Below are positions 9,720 to 21,778 of a DNA stretch of 64,000 nt, piece by piece. The stretch comes from Gracilaria gracilis. Lineage: Eukaryota > Rhodophyta > Florideophyceae > Gracilariales > Gracilariaceae. The DNA is taken from contig JARGSG010000189.1 in the NCBI GenBank assembly GCA_030374805.1, positions 1,426,001 to 1,490,000 on the forward strand. The letters run 5' to 3'. Numbering within the stretch: position 1 is the stretch's first letter; each line of letters begins with the position of its first letter. The translations under genes and the position numbers were made by a program. Under the pieces are notes generated by a model that was not told the DNA's origin, made no database searches, and worked only from the letters and a program-made list of their open reading frames with translations.

Positions 9720-11010
9720 CTTGACCCCTTTAGTGAGGAGGAAGATATAAAGAGCTTGTCGAACTGCATTCTCGTGGTAGGCTTCGGCGAGGTCCTTGGT
9801 GAGCCTAGCCGGCGGCAGGCCCTGGAGTGCCGGCCTGTATCCTCTGGCTAGTTCGAAGATCGATACAAACCTTGAGCCAAGTAGGATGTTTTTTTAGGAA
9901 CGTGGCCCTTGAGACTAATTCCTGTTGAGAAGGGCATTGTTGCATTCTAGGCGCCGTGTATCGTCTGTCTTTCTCAAGACTTGGGATCAGGTATCTGATC
10001 GTTTCGTTGGAAGACTCGACGATACCTAATTTATTGTGGCGAAGGGCTGACCTTAGATCAAATGTAATGCCTTCAATGGCACACATCGTTCTGAAATGTT
10101 GGCAATGGAACTCCGGGTCGGCTGAGAGTTCTGTTCGCGCCCGATGAGTCATTATCCAGTGAAAAAAGTTCTTGGCTGCCTTTCCATGTCTCTTCAGAAA
10201 CACAACCATGCGGCAGAGAAGCTGGTCGCCGCGTCTTTCATGTGAAGAATGGGGAGGTTGTCGAGTTCTGCTACGAACATGAGGCCCACTTGGACGTGCT
10301 CGTTGAATTCTCTCAGGATACGAGAAAATGAAACCTTCCTCGAGGTTAACGGGCGGCCAGTGCTTGCACATGTGGTGCACGAGACGAAGGCTCCTTGCAC
10401 CAGCGATTCGAGCGTCCTTGTGAGAACTCCGGAACGCTCACAGATTCTCTTCATGTCGTTCGGGCGTAAATGTGTGTAGAGATGGAAGCGTTTCGCGAAG
10501 CGCTCCTCATCTTTGATGGCATTTCCCTTGAAGGTTAGGTTCTTCACGTGGGTGAAAAATTACTTGACGGACTGGGTGCACGAAGGGACGATGAGTACTC
10601 TGGTGCGCTTCGCCAGTTCGGAACCGGTATGGTAGGTTCGGAAAAGGACAGGTGCGGAGTGGTTGCCCATTATACGTTGAGGGATGCGGATCTTGTTCTC
10701 CCGGTTCAGGAGATCGGAACGTGATAGCACATCGTTCCCCAAAACGATTGGTCCCCTTCTGTCTACTGCATGGAAGGGTAGCACGAAGGTGGTTTCATTT
10801 TCGTCAGTGCCTTGAAATTTCTACATGGCGAAGGTTGATGCGCCGTCCACGCATTCATCTCCGAAACCATGGAGGAAGGGCTCACAATCTATCACATCGA
10901 GAACTAGTTCTGCCCCCAAGGAGACGCAGAGCTGTGATATGACGTACAAAGACCTTGCAATCTCTGGGCAACCCGGATCGACGATAAGGTTTGCGTCTGC
11001 GAAGGCGGGA
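9720..11010 (-). pseudogene. pol: copia protease and integrase region (fossil)
   Basis: A protease-like segment with the LIVDPG motif comes first. It is followed by an integrase core with ADPEFHCQHFRTMCA and SALRHNKLGIVESSNETIRY, the latter corresponding to the DDE glutamate helix. Broken. Confidence 0.65.
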
Positions 11011-11149
11011 AACAGGTCAGAATGGGCTCCTTCCCCTGCAGCTACAGATTATTGCGTTGGGAGGCGTCGGAGCCTTTTCGAAAACCCTTGTACGACTTAG
11101 CGGGGGCGACATGTTTGCCTTTACCTCCCTTGACAGCACGAATGCGTTT

Positions 11150-12230
11150 CGTTTCATGTGACGGGCTTTGGCACTCATAACGTCCTCGGAGATGAATCTG
11201 AGAGCCACAGTCGAAGCAGTACCCAGCCTCCCGCTCGGTCTTTCGTTTGTTTCACCAGCGGGGTTGAGAGAAATTGCCGCGCTGTTGGTTGTGCGCGTGC
11301 GTGGGAGCGGTGGTGCTCTGGCTTGGCTCCGATCGCTTCTGGTAAGCTGCGAAGGCCTGCTGAACTCGTTGTCTGACCATGTTTTCTATATCAGTCTTCT
11401 TGTAATACTTGTCTGCGAACTTGGGCGTAAAGGTCGAGTTGCGTAGGAACTTAACGGCGTCGTCAAAGTTGAGCATGCAACGAGGGCCAGTGGAAAACAT
11501 GTCACGAATGTGGTTCTCATCTGGGCAATGACTTTCGAATAACTCTCGAGGAACCCATGTGCGCCGCTGACTAGGTCAGTAGCCTTGCGACTAACGGTAT
11601 TAGCGTTGTCAGAAGTATACGCCAGGGCATTTTCGGAGTTGAATACATCGGCTAACTTATTGAAAAACTCAAGAACCGATGCATAAGAACTCTTTGTTAT
11701 CGACACTTCTGCCTCAGGTTGGTCTTTTTGACAAGCTGCCGCCAGTGCAACAAGTTGCAAATTTGCGTTGGTTAACATCTCCTCGCTCAGTAAGGCGTTG
11801 TTTAGGAGCGTTTTGGAGATGAATTCACTGAGTTGAGAGGAAGTGGATAGTTCAAAATTCATAAGATGGTGAGCTGTCAATCCTCGGAAGCGAGATAAGA
11901 AGCATTCAAATCCTCACTGCGGCGACGCTTGCATTGAGTGACCTCGGTGAAGTATGAGATGGAACGTGTTACAACGGCTATCAGAGGATGGACCGCGATA
12001 AGTTTGAATATGTCTCTAACTGCTTCAATTTGATCCTTGTGATTTAAATCGATAAGTTGCTTGGCGCCAGCCTCCTCAAATATAGATTTCTGCTCAAGAG
12101 GTGAAACAAGGTCATAAAAGTGACGAGCAAGTGAGGCGTGAACGGTTTTGTACAGCCAGTCGTTGCCTGTCTCTGTAGCAACTTACATGGGCTCCACAAA
12201 ACCGGAAACGTTACGTCGATACTTTCCAAG
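11150..12230 (-). pseudogene. gag: copia gag region (fossil)
   Basis: Helix-rich gag-type sequence (for example DWLYKTVHASLARHFYDLVS and AVRDIFKLIAVHPLIAVVTR) ending with a Gln/Ser-rich tail and a Cys-x2-Cys knuckle-like motif (CFDCGSQIHLRGRYEC). It would encode the particle protein of the element. Broken. Confidence 0.65.
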
Positions 12231-12259
12231 GTTTTTTAGGGCTTAAACATGGGGGATCG

Positions 12260-13290
12260 GTCGGTGAAAAGCGGTTTAGACAAATGTAAACCTGGGCCCA
12301 TAAATGGGTTAGTAGTGTCTACGGTAGAGTCGGTTGCGAGGCGAGTGGGGGAGGCGAGCGGGGTCGGCGAGAGAAAAGGGGAGCATGGACCAGCATAATG
12401 GAAAAGAGTGTTCTCTTTTGTTGCTGGCCACGCCGGGACTCGTGCAGGCCCTGCAGAGCCCCGGTGTTTTACTGTAGTGGAGTTAGGCGCACCTCTAGCG
12501 CAGAGGCGTGCCGGAGCTCATAGTGATAGGGTCCCTCGAAGGGCTTGGGCGCGCCTGCACGTAGTGACGGCTGACGTATAGGGGCCCGCCGCGAGAAGCT
12601 GGGAGTTCCAGGAAAACGTGATTGGCTGCTTTCAATACGGCTGTATTGTGTAATGCATTCCATTAGCATAAGGCCAAAGTTTAACAAGTGGTAACGCGTA
12701 TTTCCAAGCATAAGAAATGATTTTGTCCTTAAGAACAAACGAAGAAAGACCAGAAACTTTCAAATTTGTTACGTTTTATACCCGTTGTTTCAGCAATTCA
12801 AAATTATGTTTCCTGCACGCAACGAACCAAAAAATTAACACGTTAAAAATAGCATAAGACAATTGTCAGGCTTTTCACTAATTGCTTGAAGATAACAGAG
12901 TGGCTACGAACTCATGTTATATTAGAAGCACTTATACCACTCATTTCTACTTCGTCATTCATTCTAACAAAAAATTGATTGAAAAGCCTATAATCATCAG
13001 TGTTTTACTTTTATAGTGCCTCAAAACAGTAAGAAATTCAAAATTTGTTTGCTGCTGAGGTTAGGGATGACAAGCTACAAAGCAAGCCATTTATAACTAG
13101 TTGTTAGTACTTTTTGCCTGCTTATTCTTCCAGTCTTTATACCGGTGAATCTGGTTTGTAGTTTCAGACATGTTTATTAAACCAAAACCTAAATTACAAC
13201 CTACCACCCTTAGCATGTATAAAATTCTTCAAGCAAATAGTTTTTTATTTACGAAGATTACAGCTCCAGACATTATACCAGTACAGAAAG
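12260..13290. other. No gene seen
   Basis: GC-rich up to about 12.62 kb, possibly an eroded leader or LTR of the copia element, then AT-rich unique sequence. There is no recognisable open frame. Confidence 0.4.
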
Positions 13291-13297
13291 TGATTTT

Positions 13298-14214
13298 TAA
13301 ACATATACTAAATATGAAATAAAGGTTCATTGTTTTGAAGTTGGAACTGAACCAGTACACAGACGGCATGAAAAGAGTATGAATGAAAAGAGAGTCTGTG
13401 TCGAAACCTGTGACCAAGTATAAAAGAATTCTACAAACGGCCATTCAAGGTTTCATGCCTAGCACGCAGGGACCGAGACAATAGATACTGATTATAGCCA
13501 TATATCATAGGAGTACGAATACATTTTTCGTCTTGATCTCCTTCATCCGTTAAGATCTTCTCCTGTGGAAGTAGAAAGCCTTTTAATTTCATTTGGAAAT
13601 TTTCCAAATCTGGAAAACTCCCACAAGGGTGTGAACCATTTATCCAAACGATTTTTCCTGAATTGATGGTAACACCAATTTCGTATCTAAGACCTGGTCC
13701 CTTGAATTTATGCGAGTTCGAATCAAACAGTTGTGGTTCTTGGATTCTGCAGTCCGTGCAGTCTACTGAAGCATAAATTTCTCCCAATATACTGTCCTGT
13801 AGACGACTGGTCGAGAATATCTTCGTCAGGATTAGTATACATATTATTTGAAGTGAAATATTTCAAACACACCATTGGTATATTGGATATTCCTTTCAAA
13901 AATTTTCCAACCCAATGGCGGATTGTTTTCTCATCGGCTCCAAATATTGCCCTCATTACGGTCTCCGTGTGATAACATTTTAAAAACAATAAAGACCAAA
14001 GCAAATGGGAAGGGCTACCACTCTCAACCAAAGCTTGAGGCAGTTGATCCCAAATTTGAGAACGAACTTTAGAGGTTACTCGAAAAAGCGCGTTGAATCT
14101 TCCAGACTGCACGATAAAACTCGTACCAGGAGCGTTTTGCACATACTGCGCTGCAATAGAAGTTAATGTGCTTTCATGTACCATAGATATGTTCGCTGTC
14201 GATCGCAGCAACAA
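13298..14214 (-). pseudogene. IS5/PIF-like DDE transposase relic
   Basis: The minus-strand protein shows a helical N-terminal part (HLLWSLLFLKCYHTETVMRA), then the DDE core start YASVDCTDCRIQEP and HKFKGPGLRYEIGV. These are followed by KIVWINGSHPCGSFPDL and a C-terminal ARHETLNGRL..FRHRLSFHSYSFHAV. This is the pattern of eukaryotic IS5/DDE_Tnp_4-type transposases (first D in VDCTD, then EKILTDEGD, then the RARHE glutamate). It is broken by one frameshift (near 13.8 kb) and one stop (near 13.43 kb). No terminal inverted repeats were found. The unrelated-looking ORF at 15328-16206 is divergent to it and may belong to the same element. Confidence 0.7.
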
Positions 14215-15300
14215 TCTGGATTGAGCTGCAGTTGCTTAACTGGCTGCTATTAAGTACTGACTCGGCAAATATGCCAATAGGTCCCTATGATAAGGTTGCG
14301 GTTCCTGGCAGTATACACCGAATACCTGAGATGACTAACGGCTTACGTTTGGGAGTGCCCCAACCCGCTTGGCTAGGACTTGCCCCCAAACTCAAATGAG
14401 CTAATTTAAATGAAACGATTAAAGATATCTTACACACTTGTATGTCAACCTACAAGAAATGTTCGGTACAGTTACAGCCGTATTACTCAATTCTCCCGAA
14501 GGTCAAACTCAATAAAGCGTTATTGAGTTTTCCCTTACGTCATAATCTTTTTAGCGCGTCCGAGGCAGCTGATGTCTTTTATACATATCAAGTGTTTAAC
14601 AGAATGGCAACAACATTTCGTAGTCGATATAGATATATTGAAGGAAAAATAAGATATTTTGCGTCATGGAAAAGAGCATAGAAAGAAAATTTTTTGCCGA
14701 TATTGCGGTTTGTTTTATGCCATAAACTTTTAACGAGAACATCCCTTTCCAATTTTCAAGCACTAGTCTGTTATATGAATAGAGCACCCACGAGGATTCG
14801 TAGTCTTTCACCTCCTGGGAGTTGTCTAATAGGCAGTGACGGTCTCGACATGTAGAACCTTTTTGAAGCTATGCTTTTGTACTATACTAACCAAAGATGG
14901 CACATGTTGACAAACTGGATGTGCCTCTTTCACTATGTCCGTGAAAGTCTTCTTACATTAATAAAGGCGTGGCATGTATTATTTCATAAGGTGTACCAAA
15001 ACCTAAGTGGGCCACCGAAAGGTAGTCTCTAGGAAATTCTCGGGTATAAAATGTGTAATTCAGGGACGTGGCTCTCACGTCTACCTGGATGGAAAGGCAA
15101 CAATGTGGTTCTTATTTTTTTCATATATGATGAAATTCATAGCATAGTCGTGTACCATCCTGAACCATTTCATGTAGAACTAACGCGATAATACGATGAA
15201 ACAATCCAAATGAACTCTCTCTTTACCTTGAAATTTACGTTTGCCACAACAGTACTTCAGCCTATTCATCCTTGAGGACAGGAGACTATCGTGATAGGAG
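14215..15300. other. No gene seen
   Basis: AT-rich sequence between the transposase relic and the divergent ORF at 15.3 kb. Short open frames only. Confidence 0.4.
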
Positions 15301-15327
15301 AGTTTCAAAAATACAACCAGACTAGAA

Positions 15328-16206
15328 ATGCCGAGACTAACGAAGAACTCACCCGCAATGCAGCTTCTTCTGTACAAGTTTCAAAATAACCAGATCTGTG
15401 AGTCCCAGAAACCTACAGAAGTTTGGCAATCCGAGGATTTGTTCAGACAACATACATTAAACAGCTTTCGAGGTCAGTTCAATGTCATTCGCAAGCAAAT
15501 GGCGACCGAAATAGGTACGTTTGCCCACAAAACTTTTGCATTGCTCCATTAATATCTTTCCTGACAATTAGTAGCGGAAGATGCAGATGAAGATCTAAAT
15601 TTACTAAATCATGGCACAACAAATATTTCTAATAAGGAGGGTCTGCTTCGTACTGTTCAAGGTGATGAACAATCTGATGCCTCGGACAGCAACTTTGACA
15701 TACCAGGATCAGAGCTTGTGTCAGCTCCAAATGAGATTAAACCGCTCTAGCTAATATCAACGTGGGTTGAGCCGAAAACAACATTGCAGCAGGTGACGGT
15801 GGCAGTGGTGTTACCCTCTGGTGTTGGACAAGGGCAATTTGCAGTGCATGTCGTAGACCAAGGAATGTTCCTGGAATTCTCTGTTACGTGGTCTCCTGAA
15901 TTAGTTTAAATCGAATTGATGCATAGAAAATGGCTTACAGGCGGTTTAGAAGATCGTCTTTAGAGCTATCATCCCAAGATTGTGGGATTCTACAACTCGT
16001 TGAAACTTATTACGAAAAGAAGTTCTGCTAGCGTGAAGTCGGTAAGCAGAATTTTACTACCATTTCCCGTTCAGACTCACATATTGTCGAAGTAAAACTT
16101 GGCGTCGATTGAAAGTACAGTGCAAATGGTGTACGTTGAGCTAAAACAAGCAAATATAGAGGAGTACACAAAAATTGAAGACACTGATGTCTTCTGCGTA
16201 TCGTGA
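15328..16206 (+). pseudogene. Two-exon ORF with in-frame stops, unrecognised
   Basis: Exon 1 (15328-15514) joins exon 2 (from 15572) across a 57-nt intron that starts GTACGT and ends CTGACAATTAG. The splice restores one frame (ATEI-VAEDADEDLN). The frame then runs to TGA at 16206 and is broken by four in-frame TAA/TAG codons while never shifting. Segments such as TWVEPKTTLQQVTVAVVLPS and LTGGLEDRL..YHPKIVGFY look coding. All four stops could come from Gln codons by C-to-T change. It is divergent to the IS5-like transposase 1.1 kb away, so it could be that element's accessory gene; an AATAAA lies shortly after the stop. No family recognised. Confidence 0.5.
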
Positions 16207-16239
16207 GATAAATAGTTGATAGTTGTATTTTCTGAATAA

Positions 16240-17800
16240 AAAAGTGTCTTTATTTCTCACAATATATAGGTATGGCGCTCACTTCATGAGCACGAAAATG
16301 TGGTGTGTTTCGATTGAAATGTTCTGTCTAAAGGATTCGATTTTGTTATCCAACATTCTTGCTCCGCAGATTTGGTTGTGATCCTAAAATTTATTCCTAA
16401 TCGTGAGGCCAACATACCCTTCTATCTGATATCCTGGACTATTTCTTATCATGAAAGTTGTCAAAGCACAGCATTAAAGTTTGTATGATAAACCTTTGCA
16501 GTATTCTGTTTGGAAGGAAACTGAAATTGTTTGATATTTGGTAATGACTTCCATAAACGTGTTTTGCCACGATTGTATACGGAGCCATTGCAATCTACTA
16601 TTTTGTCTATCTGTTGTAGCATTGAATTTTGTTATATCGTCTCCTAGAATTATGTCATGAAGTGTCTTTCAATTGACATTACAGACAAGCCGAAGAAAGG
16701 CCTTCCAACTTGTTGGTTTACATGTTTCTATGTTTCTGTGCGACAATGAGGAAGCGTTTACGCTTTTTTTCCCTGGATCTCCCTGGTCCTCAAGCCGTGT
16801 ACAGCTGTCCATATATTTATCCGTAGGAACACTGGTCTCCTCTGTGATGATAGTGGACCACGTGGCACGTCACGTGACGAATCGCGTTGCAAAGTTACTC
16901 TCATTGACAGACCCAAATGTGAGCCCCCTTGGGGAACACGGTTTGTGTTGGGCCCCGCCACGCACATTTCTCTGCGACCGTGCCCAATCAAATCATTTGT
17001 GGAGCATTTGCACGTAACGTTGCATATTGTAGTATAGTGCAACCAAGCGGTATGTCAGTTAAGAAGGGGGTCATGCAGGGCTAACATGGGTGTGCTAAAT
17101 CGCACACGTGTACTGGACTGGCGCACCGTCCGGAGTAATTTGATAGCTAGTACACGTAGGTATAGTTTTACATACTTCGCAGACCCCGTCACGAGATATT
17201 TTCGTCACGTGATGTGGGTGCCAATGCGGACTAATTCGGAGTTGTAGCGTTGAGATGCACCTACTTATGCACTTCCACTCCTTCCGGCCTCACCAACAGT
17301 ACACGGTAAGCACCTTCTCCGCTAGACTATAGACTATAAACCAGGCCTTAGCTTTACCATTAAAGGAGCGATTCCCTTAGGTTTTTAAGCCGTTCGCACT
17401 CTACGCACGTATCTCGATCGCGCCTGACGCTTCTAACCACCTAGTCTCTCTACGACGTCCTGGTGTTGGCGATCGTTTCTACGCTTAACAAATATTCCCG
17501 TCCAGATCCCGTGACTACACGCCCCGCTTACGAACTTATCGCACGGATGGCGCCTCTAGGAAGTTTCTTACTTCGATATCTCACACATATCATCGCATCA
17601 ATGATTCGGTGAATGTCCAACCGCCTCCAACCGCCAGGCTACCATGTAGGAGACGATACAGGTACTATGATTCATCTCGGACTCACAATGATCAGTCGCA
17701 GAGCTTGTAAAAAGCGCTTGTAGAGTTCATTGTTGAGCAGTGCCTGCTCGTGCCTGCTATTAACTTGCTTACTTTGAAGTACTACGTCACGAACATCGCT
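16240..17800. other. No gene seen
   Basis: Unique sequence without a convincing frame; the 114-codon frame at 16673-17017 has no motif and overlaps an antisense frame of similar size. An AATAAA near 16237 could serve the preceding ORF. Confidence 0.4.
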
Positions 17801-17815
17801 ACCTCTTTCGCATGT

Positions 17816-18190
17816 ATGGGAAGTGTGTGCGACTACTACAACGGAGCATATCCCCACTACAACGGTTTAATCCGCAGAAGTGATCATCACATACGGATTG
17901 CTCGACATGTTCTGACTAACTTCAGACATGGGTTCGGTCGCAGCCGTTTCGCACGGTTTGATGAGCCTTCTTTTGTTGTCTATTCCTCCAATGACGCTCG
18001 CGGCGGTGGTACCTACAACTCTATCAGACCTGATGCTACTGCAGCGTCTAGATATCGTGATGACGTTTGTAATAAGTTTGTGCTCAACTTCCTGGACTTA
18101 ATGCGAGGTGACCAAATGTTCCAAGTTGCGACGATGAGCGTATTTTATTCATTACACAGTTTCTTCAGTACACCCAGTGACCGCAATTAA
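17816..18190 (+). CDS. Hypothetical ORF cut by a transposon
   Basis: Open frame from an in-frame ATG (MGSVCDYYNG) that crosses the insertion point of the pogo-like element at 18170, so its last few codons lie inside the transposon's terminal repeat. The 5' side stays open to a GTG at 17750. There is no recognised domain, and it may be chance or a fragment of a host gene disrupted by the insertion. Confidence 0.2.
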   Translation: MGSVCDYYNGAYPHYNGLIRRSDHHIRIARHVLTNFRHGFGRSRFARFDEPSFVVYSSNDARGGGTYNSIRPDATAASRYRDDVCNKFVLNFLDLMRGDQMFQVATMSVFYSLHSFFSTPSDRN

Positions 18191-20218
18191 TGTGGGTGTT
18201 AAATTAGTGTGGTAACGTTTATAGTATGGCCCATACTATATACGGTACTTACGCTCTCGGAGAAGGTCGAAAATAGTGTGGCTAGCTGTGTAATTAAACT
18301 CCGACGGTGCGGCTTGGTACGTCCAAAACATGAGACAACTTGTCTGCGATCCATGAACCATAGCCACTTCGACACACACATTCCACACAATGAGCATTCC
18401 TTTGAGCGCTTCTCCTATAATTGCAGCATTTCAAAGAGCTCGACCATTATCAACAACCCAGTCCTCCTCTCTTACGACAAATCCTCCGCCGTCTTTGAAA
18501 TTAACCACAGAACCTGTTGCGTCAACACCCTCTGAACTATCCACACCTTCAGCACCCAAAAAGGCGTTAAGCCAAGTACTCACCATCTCGAGCGAAGCAG
18601 AGTCGCAGCATGGATGACCATCACGGCAAATCGTGAGGGCCATAAGCATATAGCTTCAAAAGCAGTTGCACACTTTCCATTCTCCTTCCCAGCCTCAGCT
18701 AAGGCAAACTTTCAGAAGGCCAGCCGAATATGGCGCAAGCGCCATTAGTATGTCAATGAATATAGAGAGCATGAGATTAGAGGCTCTTGTGTCTCAATAA
18801 CACGCAGCACTCACATCGGATTGAAGCGTATTGATTTGAAAGCCCGCCCGGGAAGGGGGCGTAAACCCCGTCCTTGGGTGCAAAGTGTACGCCTCGCTGA
18901 TACAAGAGTTTGACAGACTAAGGAAACTCATTGTTAAGTTTAATTGGAAGATTTTAAAGGCTCTTGCGATGACAATCATTGAAGAATCCACGAATGAGTC
19001 CTACAGAAAGCGAACTGTGGATATACGATCACGCAAACCACTTACCGAGTGTATGACCCGTAGATCGATACAGTCTTTCACGGATCGATACCGTATCGTG
19101 AGTAGGGCTCACACAGGGAAAATAATGCTCTCTCCTGCTAAAACAGAACAAATTCATAAACAGGTTGCCTATCACCTCGGCAAGGTTTCTTGAGAGTTTC
19201 ACAGTGGACGGTGGAGAGAAGAGAATGTAGAAAATGCAGATGAAACGCATTTTGTAGTCAACATGGATAACAAAAAGACTTTTGGATTCTGTGGTGAAAA
19301 AGAAAAATACAGCGATGTTGTTTCCGAAGGAGAAGAAATGAAAATGGTAGTTAGGACTAATGGTGAATGCAGTGCTCGCATTGAACCTTTCATGTGTTCA
19401 CAAACAAGCCACGGTCTTACCCTGTTCGTGATGTACCGGACGATGTTCCTGGTGTGTCCTATCGGACTGGACCAAAGAAATGGATTGATACCGTTGTCAT
19501 GCCGCAATGGCTATCAAAGTCTTGGGCGATAAAGCACTTACCAGAAGGTCGGAATCACGTGTTGTTTGTAAACAACTGCAGCGGTCATAATTTGACGCCT
19601 TCTTTAGTTGAAGCCACCCAAAAAATCAATACGAAGATTCACTATTTCTTCCAAACGCAACGCATCTAGTGCAACCAGCGGATTCATTCGTCATCCAGAA
19701 GATTTAAAGTGCCTGGAGCAATCGGCGGGAGAAACATAAGATGAGTATGATACCTAAAGGAGAAAGGTCACAATCACGAATGATTACCAATCTATACAAA
19801 CGGTTTTTTCTACAGTTAGCGGTTGCGGCTATTAATGATGTGAATCGTCAAAGAGACAGTGATCGGCTTACCTATGCGAAAAAGGCTATGATCAGAACTG
19901 ATTTGGCGGTCAATCTGAACGGGTTGTGGGAAAAGCGACAACTCTTCCCAGAACTCCAGCAGATAATTTCGAAGCACAGGAATCACTTCGAGGGTAAGCT
20001 TGTTCCAAACTGAGTGCGATCGAGACGTGTTTTGGAACCGTATCCACCCACACTAATTATCTTAAGATTAAATAATGTGGCCCACACTATTTGCGGTTGT
20101 ACCGTAAATAGTGTGGTACTCTATTTCGTGTGGCCCAAATTATTTATGGTAAGCTACCCATGCCTATATTATTGCTACCTTAATTAGTGCGGCCCACATC
20201 TATTGCGGTCACTGGGTG
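18171..20218 (+). mobile_element. pogo-like DNA transposon, complete ends, TA duplication
   Basis: The ends are inverted repeats starting CACCCAGTGACCGCAAT and extending, imperfectly, about 50 bp. They are flanked by TA dinucleotides at 18169-18170 and 20219-20220, the Tc1/mariner/pogo target duplication. Several copies of a subterminal motif (GTGGCCCACACTATTTGCGG and variants, both orientations) lie at 18.2 kb and 20.07-20.2 kb, plausible transposase binding sites. It carries one transposase pseudogene on the plus strand. Length 2048 bp. Confidence 0.85.
18390..20013 (+). pseudogene. pogo-like DDE transposase (frameshifted)
   Basis: The start is the ATG at 18390. Near 18580 the frame shifts to one reading LERSRVAAWMTITANREGHK, followed by a DNA-binding region up to ~18.9 kb. 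Then come SLIQEFDRLRKLIVKFN and IVSRAHTGKIMLSPAKTEQI. The catalytic core follows: NADETHFVVNMDNKKTFGF (first D), YPVRDVPDDVPGVSYRTGPK, and HVLFVNNCSGHNLTP, where the usual DN of LFVDNCSGHN reads NN. The C-terminus ends at 20013 (FPELQQIISKHRNHF). About four frameshifts or stops interrupt it. It belongs to the pogo-like DDE_1 group common in oomycete and algal genomes. Confidence 0.75.
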
Positions 20219-20438
20219 TAGTCGGCCACGCCGTTGATTTGCGGACGGTCTGGAGATTGGGTGCATTCGGAAATTAGCCGGCGGTCAAACTGCGAAATAG
20301 GAGCCAATAAAGAAGGGCCAAGTCGCTCAGAATTTGGCCGCTGCGCTGCCAGATTTGACGTCCTGAATGGACCCCCCGAGGGTCCATTCAACCTGCCAAA
20401 CCGTCCACCACATTCCCATGATCAGCCCAAACAGTCCA

Positions 20439-21778
20439 ATGGAATCCAGAGAGCAGAAAGCAGCTCTTGTAGCCTGTATTGCCACCTACTCCGTCACCTT
20501 GTGCGTCTCAGTAGTACTGAAAAAGCGCTCGCGGCGGTTCAACAGAGGACATCGTTCCGGCCACCACACGCGCAAGGGCTTGACACACCCGGTGATATCA
20601 ACGGAGCAAACCCCCTGGCGGAGGATTCTGTTCTCCGGTACCGATGATGACTTTATAGTCACGACGAACTTCACGCGTGCCATCGTCTTGCAGGACTTGC
20701 TCCCCATATTGGTGCAGCAAGAAACCAAACCTTCCATGGCAGCCCTTATCGTACAGGTAATTCTCGTAGGGGACGCAAACCGTTTCTGAAATCGATTGAT
20801 CTTCTTGGCCTTGCCTTGTACTACCTTAGAACTACATGTAAGGCTTATCAGTTATGTCCATTCTTTGGCATTACACCACCGTCGCTCAGCGCCTGGTTGG
20901 ACTACTCGTTGTACGTTCTTGTGAAGGGCACCCGTAGCCAGAACGCAACGCTTTTTGAAATTCGTTGGCCAACGGTAGAAGAACAGAAGGAATCCGCATC
21001 ACTGCTACAAAACAACCGTTAGTTTGGGCCGTTACTGTATGGAGTGTTTGATGTAACAGATGGAGGCCGCTTCAAATGCCAGAACTATGGCGATGTGAAT
21101 CTACAAAATGCGTACTATGAGAGCTACACGCAACAGGAGGAGGTAACCAACCTTTTTGTTTTCAACTTCTTTGGAGAAATCATCCATGCCGCTATAAACT
21201 TTCCGGGAAGCTGGCATGATACAAAACTAGCAGGTGTTTCAGGACTGTACTATCCGAAGCTTTCGGACGATATGACTCCACCGGGGATGCCCATTCTGGG
21301 CGATTCTGCTTTTGTGAACAACACATCATGCACCAATGGAAAGATACTGCGTGCACGTAAGTCCAACGAAACAAATGGCGTTCCTGAATCTGCAGAGCTC
21401 GCGGCAATCGACCTCATTTTACAGAGTATAATGCCAAGTGAACGGCAAAGTGCTGAATGGGGAATTCGGGCAATCAAGGGACCATTTGCTCGCTTTAAGG
21501 CGACCCTTGCAACTGATGCAAAAAGACGGGGAAAAATCATAGAGCTTGCTGTTCGTTTACTTAACTACCGAACGAGGACAATGGGAAGGAACCAAATTCG
21601 CTCTACATACAATCCGGTATCTAACCGTGGAGCGCAGGACGAAGTCCGAGGAGCCAAGTGCGCGAATATGAGCGTTAGTGAGCTTGGGAAAAGCCCGCGC
21701 GAGCGGAAGCTCAGCAAATTTCGAAGCACAACGAACAACTTCGTTACTAAAATCTTTTTTAAGAGAGAAAACCAGTGA
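20439..21778 (+). pseudogene. HARBI1-like transposase (DDE_Tnp_4), two breaks
   Basis: From ATG 20439 (MESREQKAALVACIATYSV) the protein runs through a helical N-terminus, then a HARBI1 DNA-binding-type segment (LGLALYYLRTTCKAYQLCPF). The catalytic core has VFDVTDGGRFKCQN (D), NFPGSWHDTKLAG, PILGDSAFVNN (D) and ERQSAEWGIRAIKGPF (E). It is interrupted by one frameshift between 20.79 and 20.82 kb and one in-frame TAG at 21020. The catalytic half downstream is one uninterrupted frame of 244 codons. Its stop overlaps the 3' end of the convergent Myb-like gene by 20 bp. It would cut and paste the element with the Myb-like partner. Confidence 0.85.

Larger units (their letters stand above)
7245..12250 (-). 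mobile_element. Old Ty1/copia LTR retrotransposon, broken
   Basis: On the minus strand the parts run in copia order: gag (about 12.2-11.2 kb), aspartic protease, integrase, reverse transcriptase, RNase H (ending near 7.4 kb). Integrase before RT defines the Ty1/copia superfamily. The coding frames are broken in roughly ten places, so it is an inactive fossil. No convincing pair of LTRs was found: the flanks near 7.1-7.25 kb (with repeated ACTAG motifs) and 12.25-12.5 kb do not match each other, so the ends are approximate and the LTRs may be lost or too diverged. Confidence 0.85.

Noticed and set aside
15328-16206. Stop-codon reassignment (TAA/TAG read as Gln)
   Set aside because: The intact genes here end normally at TAA, TAG or TGA and contain Gln encoded by CAA/CAG; decay of one repeat-linked ORF is the simpler explanation.
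16673-17042. 114-codon plus and 94-codon minus ORFs
   Set aside because: They overlap each other in antisense, have no domain and lie in unique sequence without splice or polyadenylation context.
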